A DNA stretch of 64,000 bases from Phellopilus nigrolimitatus (taxonomy: Eukaryota; Basidiomycota; Agaricomycetes; Hymenochaetales; Hymenochaetaceae): the NCBI GenBank assembly GCA_021029095.1, contig JAJOHG010000035.1, positions 186,001 to 250,000 of the forward strand. The letters are read 5' to 3'. Positions 22,024 to 32,521 of the stretch are shown in pieces (within the stretch, counting starts at the first letter, position 1; each line of letters starts with the position of its first letter). Under the pieces are notes generated by a model. It had not been told where the DNA came from. It did not search any database and saw nothing but the letters and a program-made list of their open reading frames with translations. The translations under genes were made by a program, and so were the position numbers.

Positions 22024-24078
22024 TCATAAACATGACCTGGTGAGACTTACATTCAATTTACTCGTATTCAGCTTCCCTCCCAACCGCGACAAGCGATCTC
22101 TGCTTAAGCGGCTCTTCACACCCGCAAGCACCATCAGATCGCCTACTACATAAGACCTTCCTGTATTCGAACGACCCCGAGATCTTTTGGGCGGCTCCAG
22201 CTTCCGCCACACCCAGCATGGCGACCTATCCGAGACCAACCGGTCAATGTAGAAGTCGAACCGTTTAATAGCTGTGCGCGCCATAAGACTGCAAACAAGC
22301 CTTTCCGCGAGCAGATAGTTTACGTTAAGCCAACGGTCCCACTTGTCTGTGCAAATCTCGGATGGCGCAAAACAATGTGACATGGCGTTTCCTCCATACT
22401 CGGAAGAAGTATGAGAGCTGTCGTTGTCGGTGGAGATATCATCATCCATGCCGGCGATGCTCATGCCTGAATCCGAATCGGATTCAGAGTTCGCGTCGGA
22501 TTCAGAGTTCGAGCCGGCATCAGAGTTCGAGTCGGAGGCCGAGTTGAAGGTCTTCTGTAGCTCGTCGAAACATCTACTGTCATGTACGAAGCTGTCGCAG
22601 GTTTGGAAGTTGCCGTGAACAGATCGTTGCAAGACCGTCCTAAGATTGCAGATTGCAGAAATAACATATAATCAGTAAAGCAAAACTTGATAAGTCTGAT
22701 ACCAGATGCCGGAACAGAGGCTCTCACCAGAAACTCGGAAAAGAATAGCCTAAAGAAGCAATCTGATGCCAGTGATAGGCTCTCTAATTCTCTGAAGCAG
22801 AGCGCGTTGAACATATTTTCCAGCATGAGAATGTCTTCCTGAGGTGCATTGATTGCTGTCCGCCCGATTTCGTTGCTGGCGTAGAGGAGGCCAAACTCAA
22901 TTACGCTCCTTTCCTCTCCACAGAACGAAGAAGACCAGTCACTGAAAACAACTCCGAACTCGCAGACATCCAAATCGCCCCACAAACCGTCCTCGTCCCC
23001 CTCCTCGACATCTAACTCGAAATCATCGTCCTCTTCTATGTTTCCGCAGTTACCGACGTCCTCGCCGGCCAAGTATCTGATTACGCGTACCACCCACGAA
23101 AGATGAAGCATCTGGTCAGCTCGAGAACACTCTACATTCACTTCTCTGATTGTCCGACGGTGGCGACCAAGGAATAGTCGCAAGGTTCGTGGAAGGAAGT
23201 AAACCCCATACAAGCTGAGGCACTCGAGATTCGGGAATGTAAGATCCGCCAAACCTTGTCCGCGCTCTAAGCTCATCGACCGGCTCGAATAATCAGAACG
23301 CATGCCAAACACTCTTAAGCTGGCATGCACGGCATGTATAAGAGGGACATGCGATTGGACAGGGGGTTCGAGGCGAAGACATTCCAACGGTGGCATGTCG
23401 TCATATCGCTTATTGCTCTTAATCCACGTATTTCCTGAACCACGGTATCCGTGCGGAAATGGATATGACAGAAGCAAGATTAAAGACCGGAGAGAGCGTA
23501 GCTGAGTGAGTGCAGTGAGAAAAGTTGGATACAAAGCGATGTTTGTGAGGCTCAGGGTGGTGAGAGAGCCGCAGAAGCGAAGGATTGAGATGATCGAAGT
23601 CATCGGGTTTTGCTTGTGGAGTTTATGACTGGAAACATCCAAAAGGGTAGAGGATACACGAGCGTTCAAGCATCTTGGAACGATCATATTTAAATTTAGT
23701 ACTTAGAAGAAGAAAAAAAAAAAGAGATTCAACGTACCTAATGACATTGGGTGCTAGCTCGTTCTCCTTTCTTGTCGATGTTAACGCACGTTCAAAGTCG
23801 GTCAGTTTTTTGTTGGTCCCGAAATTCACCGTTGAGAACAGATAGGGAAAGCACAGTGCGCGCAGACGTTTGCTGACTTTCGAGAGGGAGGCGAGAGGAT
23901 GCGGAAGGAGGCAATTTCGAGGCGCAGTCGGTATATCGTCACTCAGATTTCGTTTCCTTTGTGAGAGCCAGCTGAGCTGAGATCGAGGCGGAGGGGAAAA
24001 GGCAATATATTCGACAATGGCCAAAACGATTTCATTGGGCAATGCTGAGAAGATTGGCGATATATGCACGTTCAACAT
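22024..24078 (-). CDS. F-box protein with acidic serine-rich C-terminal region
   Basis: This is probably a substrate adaptor of an SCF ubiquitin ligase. The first exon (from 24078) encodes FSALPNEIVLAIVEYI, a serine-rich insert and LSKVSKRLRALCFPYLFSTV, together an F-box. An intron at about 23743-23669 leads to a long exon with leucine-rich stretches (LTTLSLTNIAL, LRSLRSLILLL, FPNLECLSLYGVYFL) that suggest leucine-rich repeats, then an acidic block IEEDDDFELDVEEGDEDG. A last intron near 22630-22730 probably leads to the final frame. That frame carries an Asp/Ser-rich minisatellite (SDSNSDAGSNSESDANSESD) and a basic tail. The exact last splice is uncertain. Confidence 0.7.
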
Positions 24079-24719
24079 TGAAGAGCTTGTTGAACCTACA
24101 TGTAATTGAGCAGAGTCGAGAAGTCGTTTCGAGGATTCTTTGGTAATCGATGATTACCTTACGTGTATGACTCATTACGTACTCGGCCCAAATGATGAGT
24201 CAGCGAACGGACGCACGTTTGTCGGCTTTCTTCGGATTGCGTTGTGTCAGTGAATTCGTTTGACTGCTACGCACATCGTCTGGGCTCTAAGTGCTACTTA
24301 GATGTTGACTGCGATTTGCTGGTCTAAGTACGTCGTACCACTTGACCAAAGCACCATTTTCGTCTCGCCGCAAGGCATACATTCGGTTTGGGCTGCGATT
24401 GAATCCCCCATGACCTTCCCTTCGCGAAACAATATGTCGTCATTAATCAAAATTTTGTATAATCTTGTATAATATGACCTGGATGACTCCTATGGCGTTC
24501 AAAGTGTACATTTAATAAAAAAACGCACACTTTGGATTTTTTCCGCATACTTTGTCGGCTAATTTTCAAATAATATTTCTCACGCTTCGGACTGGTTACT
24601 TTTGTCACACATGACATATTATGTCACATACTTGTGTCATGCTGCTGCTGACATCACATCTCTGAATGCTCTCTGTGCTTGCTCTCTGTTATCCTCTGGG
24701 TAATATCTTTATTGGAGTC

Positions 24720-24885
24720 TGTTGGGATTTCAACAAACATGCAGAAATTGCTTCCAGACAGATAGGGTAAATCAGTAAGCAACTACTAGCATATAAGCTG
24801 GTCATCTGTATCTTGCTATCTATTGCATTTGCCTCGAAGCTCAGTGTAGCTTGGTGAGACAAGTCCGCGCAATGTCATTACAACA
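24720..24885. repeat. Possible solo LTR
   Basis: The segment starts TGTTGGGATTTCAACA and ends CATTACAACA, giving the TGTTG...CAACA ends typical of LTRs, over 166 bases. The five flanking bases on each side (GAGTC and GTACA) do not match, so no target duplication supports it. Confidence 0.3.
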
Positions 24886-25345
24886 GTACACCTAGTACAG
24901 AGTAAGCTCAGTTGTTTGCACGGTATGTGAACATCTAATCATATCGCAAACACAAACTAACCTAGTACAGAGTAAGCTAGTTTTATGGAGTAATAAGTAA
25001 AAGTATAATAGGTCCTTATAATGTCAGAAAGCTCACCTCAGTCAATTGCATGGTATGCAAACATCTGAGGTGGCCAGAAGAATAAAGAGGGTTTTTATAC
25101 TACTGAGGTTTTGGGGTTTCAGAGAGCCGTTTTACTCTACAAAAGAAAGGGGGGGGGGGGGGGGGCAATAAACTTGAATAAAGACAAAGAAAGACAAAGA
25201 AAGACAAAGAAATGGTTTGTAAAGGGGCTATTCTATTGGGCAACACAAAATGAGGGGGATTGGACAACAGCCAGGGGTGGAGCTTGTCCAAGCATGCAAC
25301 CAGTGTGTGAGTGGGGGCTCCACCGATTTGCACTTCAACAGCAAG
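24886..25345. repeat. Diverged repeat copy A, CpG-depleted
   Basis: This is a direct, roughly collinear match to 25493-25985. Both copies contain two ACCTA(G/A)TACA..GTAAGCT sub-blocks, a CACCTCAG/CTGAGGTG hairpin, AATAAGTAAAAGTATAATAG and GAGCATGCAACC-like sequence (AAGCATGCAACC in this copy). In this copy most CpG sites of copy B are TG or CA. A run of about 18 G residues lies at 25147-25164, followed by three GACAAAGAAA units. Confidence 0.75.
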
Positions 25346-25492
25346 CATGAGAATGATTGCAGAAATCCACAATTGGTCTCAGGTCATTGTCCCAGCACCA
25401 ACACTCAGCAGGTCAAATGTGAAATCTATTGTTTTTGTCTTCATCTCACTGCTTTATATGTTGCAGGGTGAGACCGGGACTGCGTGAGAGAC

Positions 25493-25985
25493 ACAACCTA
25501 ATACACAGGTAAGCTCAGTTGATCGTGTGGCGGTGTGAAAGTCTGTATTGTAAACTAACCTAATACACAGGTAAGCTAGTTTAATAGGTAATAAGTAAAA
25601 GTATAATAGAAATGTATAATGGTGAGAGCTCACCTCAGTCGATCGTGCGGCGGTGTGAACGTCTGAGGTGGGCAAAAGAATAAACAATCTTTTTATGCTA
25701 CGGGTTTGTGTGCTTTTGGAAAAGCTATTTACTCTACGAGATAAAGGGAGAACGATAAATGGAGATAAATGATAAGTAAATAACAGTCCTATTGGTCAAT
25801 GACAAATGGGGGTATGGGGGAACAATCAGGAGTGGTGCGCGGATGATGGTTCATCCGCGCGCCGACCAATCGCAGTGCAGTGAGTCTCGGGCTTGCAGAG
25901 CCGAGACGCTGCGCTCGCGGCAGCACGTCCGAGCATGCAACCGGTGCGCGCGGGACAGGGCTCCGCCGGCTTGCGCTCCAACATT
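25493..25985. repeat. Diverged repeat copy B, CpG-rich
   Basis: Partner of 24886-25345. It retains CpG-rich stretches such as GATCGTGCGGCGGTGTGAAC and GGTGCGCGCGGGACAGGGCT where copy A has TG or CA dinucleotides. This suggests a younger or less methylated copy. The spacing of the two copies recalls a pair of LTRs with almost no internal sequence, or a tandem repeat. Confidence 0.75.
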
Positions 25986-26639
25986 ATATTCACTAAGCTA
26001 GGACAAATTACAATGAAGACAAGCTTGTCTTCAATGGTTTTGGAATGCACATGTCAAAAACTGTTCTTCATTTGTGTCTCCTTTATTCTTCCACCCTGGT
26101 AGGACTAATTTGCTCAGACAACAAGCTTTCTGAATTTTCTGAAAAGATTAGCACAGGCAAGCCCATAAGACTTAGACTGCTGCTAACATCAGTTCAAGTC
26201 AAGAATGCACAAGAAACCCAGGTTAATAGGGAAGGAAAGGTAATTAAGTGTATCTCTATGTGTTTTCTCTTACTAATGTGTGTTAAGATATTCTAAATAG
26301 CTGCTGAGTGCAAGCAGATTTTAGAGTCTGGGACAGAGTGAGATTCAGCTTTAGACACAGAGTACACCATTGGGGATGGCACAGATGAGGCTGATGCTGA
26401 TATACAGAATGAGCCTCAGAAACAGGTAACTTCTGGCTGCCTGACCAGGAAAAGGAAGCTGAATGGCTGCATGGGAGTGATAAGGAGAATAGCAGCAGTG
26501 TAAAGAGATCCCACCACTAGGCTGTAGCATCTCCAATGTTTTGCAGTAATCAACTACTTCCAAGCCACACTTATGTGTCTCTCTAAATCTGAATCTGATC
26601 TTGTTGTGAGCAAAGGTATTCAAAGAAAAACTATTTCTT
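25986..26639. other. AT-rich, CpG-poor decayed sequence within the element
   Basis: No gene is supported. Frames are short and the sequence is strikingly poor in CpG compared with flanking genes, as expected for an old methylated transposon. Confidence 0.5.
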
Positions 26640-26945
26640 CAGGCTCAAGAAGTGCTTTACTTTAATTATCTGAAGTTTGGGGGCTGTCAGTCTTGATTCA
26701 AGGTCATTCTAAATCAAATACTTTGGGATACACCTATTTTCCCAGGTCCAGGACATGCCATACTTTAATTACCTGAAGTTTGGAAGCTATCAGACTCCAT
26801 TTTAGGTCATTCTAAACTAAAATACTTTGAGGGAAACCTAATTTCCTAGGTCCGGGACATGCTATACTTTAATCATCTGAAGCTTGGAAGCTGTTAGGCT
26901 TGATTTAAGGCCATTCTAAATACATGTATTTTCTCAAGTTATAGA
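26640..26945. repeat. Three-copy tandem repeat, about 105 bp units
   Basis: The units start near 26642, 26746 and 26851. Each contains CATGC(C/T)ATACTTTAAT or a variant, CTGAAG(T/C)TTGG, GGTCATTCTAAA or a variant, and a TTTCC(C/T)AGGTCC joint. Copies differ by scattered transitions. No coding frame persists across copies. Confidence 0.8.
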
Positions 26946-27174
26946 CTAAAATATTGATTTAGATTACTTATTGCTTTTAAAGTACAAAATCTAGGATGTT
27001 GAAGCAGGTATAAAATTCTGAGGCAATAGATACATGCAAAGCCAATACATAGAGAATTTCAGGATAGTTGAATGAGAAAAAAAAAGGAAAAAAAAAAAAG
27101 CTCAAAAGTTGCTTGGAAACACTTCTGGAAGTTGCCGAGCTGCGCGTGCTCAATTTGGATGTCATTTGATATTT

Positions 27175-28475
27175 CCCCTCCACGTCGTCCACGCCTCGTC
27201 ACCCGTATCCCGTATCGTGAAGCTCGTCTCAGACTTCTTCAATGGCAAGGAGCCCAACAAGTCCATCAACCCCAACGAGGCCGTCGCGTACGGTGCTGCA
27301 TCCCTCCTTTTTTTGTTCTTGCTTGCTTGCCTGGACAGCCTGCACGCAATGCGGGTACCTGTCTGCGAAGATCCGGTCGTTCAAGTGGGGTCTGAAGGCA
27401 AAGCGCTGCAAGACGACGGGCTCAGGCCGCACGCGCCACCTCAAGGGTGTTTCCCGTCACCTCAAGAATGACTTGAGGTGCGTTCTCACCATCCTCCCCT
27501 TATTCTGTTTTTTTATCCATCCTTCTCTCGTTTGCTCTGGCAATGCTGTAAAGAGGAAGCCGGCATCGGCCGTCCAAGCTACCATCCCCACTGGTGACAC
27601 TTCCGAGAAGACTCAGGACCTCCTTCTCCTCGATGTTGCACCGCTCTTGCTCGGTATCGAGGCCGCCGGCGTTGTCATGATCGCGCTCATCAAGTGCAAC
27701 ACGGTTCTCCCGATGAAGTCGTCCAAAAATTTCTCGACGTTCACCAACAACCAGCCCGGTGTCCTTATCCAGGTCTTCGAGGGCGAGTGTGCATGCACGA
27801 AGGACAGCAATCTCTTTGGCAAGTTCTAGTCCCACCTGTGCTGCATAGTGTTCCTCAGGTTGAGGTCACCTTCAACATTGACGCCAACGGTATCCTCAAC
27901 GTGTCCGCCTTGACAAGAAGACCGGAAAGTCGAACCGCATCACGATCACCAATGACAAGGGTCGTCTTATGGAGGAGGGGATCGAGCGTATGGTCAGCGA
28001 TGCCGAGAATTTCAAGGGTAAGTAAATATCTACTTCTAGGATCCATATGGAATTTTGACTATTTTCCTCATAGCTGGGGATGAGGAAGCGGCTTCGCGCA
28101 TTACCGCCAAGAACGGCCTGAGTCCTACGCGTACAACCTGCACAACTCAATCATGGATGAGAAGGTGAAGGACAAGTTCGATGCGGGCGACAAAACGCGC
28201 CTCGAGACCGCAGTGAATGAGGCGATTTCGTGGCTCGATGACTCGCAGGAGGCATCAAAGAAGTACAAGGAGTAGCAGAAGGAGCTCAAGGGCATCGCGG
28301 GCCCGATCATGCAGAAGTTCTACCAATCTGCAGGTGCGGGTGGAGCGCTTGGTGCAGGCGGCTTCCCGGATGTGGGTGGCTTCCCTGGCGGCCCAGCACC
28401 AGGCGGCTTCCCTGGAGTCGGTCGAGCTCCAGGTGCATCGGAGGATGGCTCCCGTGTTGAGGAGGTCGATCAATT
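27175..28475 (+). pseudogene. HSP70 fragment, substrate-binding half
   Basis: Recognisable pieces in order are [79 protein letters not shown], the [17 protein letters not shown] frame, AVNEAISWLDDSQEASK, a Gly/Phe-rich GGFPG segment and [12 protein letters not shown]. These cover about the second half of a cytosolic Ssa-type HSP70. A stop follows GKF at 27829, frames shift near 27910 and 28110, and the codon after EEVD is CAA instead of a stop. An unspliced intron is retained at about 28019-28073 (GTAAGT...CATAG), so the fragment was copied as DNA and not from mRNA. The ATPase half is absent. An eL37 exon is nested inside it. Confidence 0.9.
27318..27580 (+). pseudogene. Ribosomal protein eL37 exon nested in the HSP70 fragment
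   Basis: Between HSP70 AYGAA and VQATI the frame reads [20 protein letters not shown], then [20 protein letters not shown] and LKNDLR. This matches the second CxxC knuckle and basic tail of eL37. The exon is bounded by an acceptor-like TGGACAG and a donor-like GTGCGT (27478), so it carries its own intron edges. [10 protein letters not shown] just before the HSP70 restart may be the last eL37 exon. Substitutions at conserved positions suggest decay. Confidence 0.8.
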
Positions 28476-28764
28476 GTGTGTTGACCGACTGCTGGGCGTT
28501 GCCGATGCTGCTTCATCTCAACTTTTCGCTTCATCTCTTTCTTCATCGACGCACACGACCCCACTCCCCCCGCCCCCCGCATCCCTTCCTGCTCCGCCGC
28601 GACCAATAACCAGTACAACGGGCGTCGCGGCGGACCCGGCATTTGTTGCGGCGACGGTGTCGGCAGGCCCGCAGCCAGCAGCGATGTACTCTGTGCAAGT
28701 TACACCGGTGATGCTTCCACCGCTGGACTACCATGGCCTGGACGCGGCGCAACTGTCTCCAGAC

Positions 28765-28824
28765 TCCGTGAAGCTCGTCTCAGACTTCTTCCATGACAAG
28801 GAGCCAAACGAGTTAATTCAATAG
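28765..28824 (+). pseudogene. Second short HSP70 fragment
   Basis: This encodes [19 protein letters not shown] followed by a stop, a diverged repeat of the sequence at 27215-27270. It lies downstream of the EEVD end, so the HSP70 block begins a second tandem copy that is cut off by the right end of the element. Confidence 0.7.
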
Positions 28825-29061
28825 GCCATTACATAGTATATCTACCAATGTTGTGTGTGCGTTTTTTTTTTTTTTTTTTGTATATTTGTGCTTTTTGAAA
28901 TATAAATGCGCAATAAAATGAAAGTGTGTGAAAAGTCTTGTAATGTGCGGAAAAGTCGAAAGTTTGCGGAAAAGTCGAAGTGTGCGAAAAAGCAAAAAGT
29001 GCGCGAAAAAAGTAAGTTTGTGTGGTATTTATTAAATGTACACTTTGAACGCCATAGACTC

Positions 29062-30182
29062 CGACCTCATGTCGCACAACCTGATATCATTCTAAGACGT
29101 GATCGTGGGCAAGGTCAGCACGAGATCAACTCTTCGTCGTGCGTGCGCTCGCTAAGTAGGCTCGCCTAAAAATACCCGAGAAGAACGGGCGTTTTATATA
29201 TTTTGGGCAGTAAGGATGAGAAGGGAAGAAATCAGACGAAAGTCGTCAGAATAACGTTTGCTCCTATGTACCCTCGCAATTTCTACACGTTTATGGCGTA
29301 CGATGATTCTACGGGTCGCTCCGAATAGCAAACAGAACGTTCACTTACTGCGAAACCCGCGCAATCGCGTATAAGTACTGCCTTCTCTGTTTCTTCATTA
29401 TGTCCCCAAGAATCCAGCCTTTGAAACCGAGATCCACGACCGGGGACCTCTATCTCGCCGATTTTCATCTCAGTCGACCCTCTCTTCGACCCTGTTAACG
29501 TTTGCTGAATACTTAATACGCGGGAACTTGATCCGACCGGGCTCAAGAATCCCCGTGTAAATACGCGATTCACTTATCGTCGCGGTAGGTTATCATTCGA
29601 ACTTATTCTTGTACATCAATGCAATTGGGTACGATAAGTACCACGGAACTCTCTATCATGGTAGAGTACTATCACAGTCCTGCAAACTGAAAGGCCATGG
29701 TCTTATCCGTACCCAGGACAGTACGAGAAGCTGCTCCTTATCTATGCCGCCAGGTCCGAAGATGCAATGTTGTATACGCATTGCGAGAGGGGGTACGCAT
29801 CGAGTCTTCTCGCCATAGCGCCGCTATCAGGACGTTGACGTGTCTCTGCACGGTCGTCGCTGCTGTCTCTCATCTCGCGCCCTTGTGTCTCGAATACATA
29901 ACTGACGCTTATCTCCTGTACACTCTAGTCACTGGTCTCTGAAGACACAGGCACGCACGTTTTTCAGCCGTTAGCCTTTACGCTACGTCCTGCGTTGTCG
30001 ATCACATTTGCGAGAAGGATAGACGGATTTGGGACGGAACGAGCACGGAGGCAGATTTTTCCAACGTACTTCACCAGCGGCAGACCTGTCTCGACCCCGG
30101 CTTCATCTAATTGGGACTGTAACTTCCCCGTGGCGAGCAGCATTCTGAGCTTTGAATCCCTGAGGAGGAATTTCTTCTAAGA
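29062..30182. other. Intergenic, right flank of the TIR element
   Basis: No gene is supported. A minus frame at 29573-29283 and plus frames at 29609-29942 lack domains. An open stretch at 29995-30180 runs up to a stop just before the next gene start and is probably its leader. Confidence 0.5.
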
Positions 30183-31440
30183 ATGCCTAGCCGGACGTTC
30201 GACGCGTGGCTCGCATACTCTGCTGACTTCAGCGCGAAGCGCGATGTCTCTGGGAAATATGGTGGTGCGTCGACAGTCTATTCAGCCTTCCCTGATGTGA
30301 TGAGTGACTATTTCTGACTCTAATCTCGATGCGGGATTTTTACCTATACAGTGGACTTCCGTGTTCCCGAGCCAAATGACGCACACCGACGTGCGCTCCG
30401 GCTTTTGAGCGAGGCAAAGGAGATGAATCCGCGCTTGGTGAAGGCCAACGGGGAGCAGTTCGACTACGTGAGTCCCACTCAGATTCTTTAACGACAATTG
30501 TTCACTTACTTCTCTTGACGTCCGACTCCAGCTGGAAAACGCGAAGACGTTCACTTCACCCACGACGCAGCCCGCGTACGCGTACAGCACAGACTCAGAA
30601 ACGGACTGCTCGGCGACTCCGCGAGCGGAGCTCGACGTCGATGTCGAGCTCGATGACTGGCTGCAGCCGGAGTTCAGTTCGCCAACGCTCTCCGCACCGC
30701 CCCAGCCGCTCGTCGACCCGAGCGCGTCGCCTTTGAGCCCTATGAGCCCGCGGAACCCATGGGACCCACCGAACCAGCCGAGCCAACAGTACACGCCGCA
30801 CCCTCCGAAGATTTCGGGCCCGTCGAGTCTCCCGGCCCCGCAAAGCCTGCAAAACCTTCCAAATGCGAACTTGACTGCAACTCAGGGCCCGCAGAGCTTC
30901 CCGGGGGCACCTCATCATTCCTTCAGCGCTACGCACGCGCACGCGCACACGCACGCGCACACGCACACGCACACACACAAGTCTGGCAGGATGCGCTCGC
31001 CCTCTGCCCCAGGTCCACATCGTCTGCGCGTGCGGCCGTCCGAGAATGCACTCCGACCCGCATACGCACGGCGTGGGAGCGTAAACACAGGAACGAGCGC
31101 CAACCCAAGCATCAACAACAGCTCAAGCTCGGGTGAAAACTCTGCGTTTGCGGTGGGCCCGTACGGATACCGATATCCCGCTCATCCGCCGTATCCCCTG
31201 CATAGTTCTTCTGCGCACTCCAAACATCCCGCTGCAGCGGCTTCGGACGCAGAGCACCCAACGGGGCCCTATAACCGAGGTGGGCATTTCCAGCGCCTCG
31301 AGTGGACGCAGTCATGGGAGCGGGCTGGGCCACAAGCGGCGCCGGAGGACGCAATCGACAGTATGGGAGGTTGGGGGCGCATCTCCGATCCTCTTCCACC
31401 CTTACAGTCGCAACAACAGCAATATTACGACACTTCGTAA
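30183..31440 (+). CDS. Hypothetical Pro/Ser/His-rich protein with conserved-looking N-terminus
   Basis: Three exons (30183-30264, 30352-30467, 30532-31440) give 368 residues. The N-terminal 65 residues (MPSRTFDAWLAYSADFSAKR, then VDFRVPEPNDAHRRALRLLS and EAKEMNPRLVKANGEQF) look like a small helical domain and splice cleanly, which is the main evidence that this is a gene. The remainder is low complexity: SP-rich, then a dinucleotide-encoded HAHAHTHAHTHTHTH run, then Ser/Pro/Tyr-rich sequence ending QQQQYYDTS. I do not recognise the family. Disordered proteins of this kind are common in basidiomycetes, and no function is proposed. Confidence 0.7.
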
Positions 31441-31844
31441 GTACTTCTCCTTGTCCTTGAACGACGGAGATGAACTGAAAAATGAAGACGGGATTCGTAT
31501 TGATCCTCCCCTTGTAGATATGATGCCAGGGGCGGCCAAGAAAAGCAGGCGACGGGATACTGGCGCTCGTCGGATCTTCGCAACGCGATTTGATCTCTGG
31601 GGATTTGGATTGATGTTCGAAAAGCTTTAATGTCATCGATATCTGACACATTCCTGAATGCACACAAAAGCAATTTTTTGTTCATTACTTACACATAGCC
31701 GCACCTCACACTTGTACATGTTGTATAAATCATCTGTCAATACACTCGCATACTGATATCGTATCCTCCTGCAGAGATAATCAGAACAGAGTACGATTGA
31801 CAAAATCGACTATCACATACATGGTAACAGCACCCAGACCCTCA

Positions 31845-32521
31845 TCACGAATCCTCCTTCGCTCCCTCCACATCTTTTTGCGGTATACTCATCTTCGCGA
31901 TCTGTCCGTTCGCGTCCTCAATCTCGACTTCAATGCCCTGGCCCGCATCTATCTTCAGATCATCCATGTCCTCCCCCACGGTGCCTTCCTTCTCTTTCGG
32001 TGCGGTGTCGAGGTTCATGACCTCGACGAACCAACGCGCCCCTTCGTCCCAGCCAGCAGTCTCAGCTTCACCGAGTGGCGTACGGCCCGCGGCATTCTTT
32101 GCGTCGATAAGGTCTATCCCACAGCCATCTGGATGTCGTACGAGTTTCTGTGCGATTGCGAGGTGTGCGTTGAGCGCGGCCCAATGGAGTGGGCTCGATT
32201 GCGCACTGTTCGTCGCCGAGAGTAAACTTGGTGGCACGGGCAGCGCCAGAAGATAGTCAAGCACATCTATAGGACTTGGTTTTCATCAAGATCAATTAAG
32301 GCGAGAGGATAAGGAAAAACAGAGCGAGAGAAAAACGCACCTTCATGTCCGTTACCGCAGACCATGTGCATGGGGGTGTTCCCGTTGTCGTCGTAGACGT
32401 CCGTGAGAGCCTCGACACTGTATTTCTCGACAAAATGGCGGACATCGTCGAGATCGCCGTAGCGGCAAGAGAGCAGTAAGTCTTCCTTCTCTTCGGGTAG
32501 GGGTGCGGTTGCCTCGATCAT
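31845..32521 (-). CDS. Yar1-like ankyrin-repeat protein
   Basis: Two exons (32521-32341, 32266-31845) joined across a 74-base intron encode 200 residues. The order is EEKEDLLLSCRYGDLDDVRH, DDNGNTPMHMVCGNGHEDVL, SSPLHWAALNAHLAIAQKLV and NAAGRTPLGEAETAGWDEGA, i.e. ankyrin repeats, followed by an acidic KEKEGTVGEDMDDLKIDAGQ tail. Length, repeat layout and acidic tail match yeast Yar1, which chaperones newly made ribosomal protein uS3 (Rps3) to the 40S assembly pathway. The Yar1 assignment rests on family resemblance; the ankyrin call is firm. Upstream in-frame methionines are ignored because the family begins close to the repeats. Confidence 0.75.

Larger units (their letters stand above)
24490..29057. 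mobile_element. 4.57 kb terminal-inverted-repeat element carrying captured gene fragments
   Basis: The ends are inverted: CTATGGCGTTCAAAGTGTAC followed by ATTTAATAAA at 24490, and at 29057 inward the reverse complement of the same sequence. Flanks are ACTC on both sides (24486-24489 and 29058-29061), a probable 4 bp target duplication. Subterminal TGCGGAAAA and TGTGCG motifs occur at both ends and are tandemly repeated at 28945-29010. The interior holds an LTR-like piece, a diverged pair of about 470 bp repeats, a three-copy tandem repeat and a chimeric HSP70/eL37 pseudogene. I find no transposase, so the element is non-autonomous or a decayed composite. The superfamily is not assigned; a 4 bp target duplication would fit Academ or Sola types. 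Confidence 0.75.

Noticed and set aside
24720..25985. Complete LTR retrotransposon
   Set aside because: The two long repeats are only about 150 bases apart with no gag, protease, reverse transcriptase or primer-binding site between them, so only repeats are annotated.
27175..28475. Functional HSP70 gene
   Set aside because: It lacks the ATPase domain, contains a stop, frameshifts and an inserted eL37 exon, and lies inside a transposable element.
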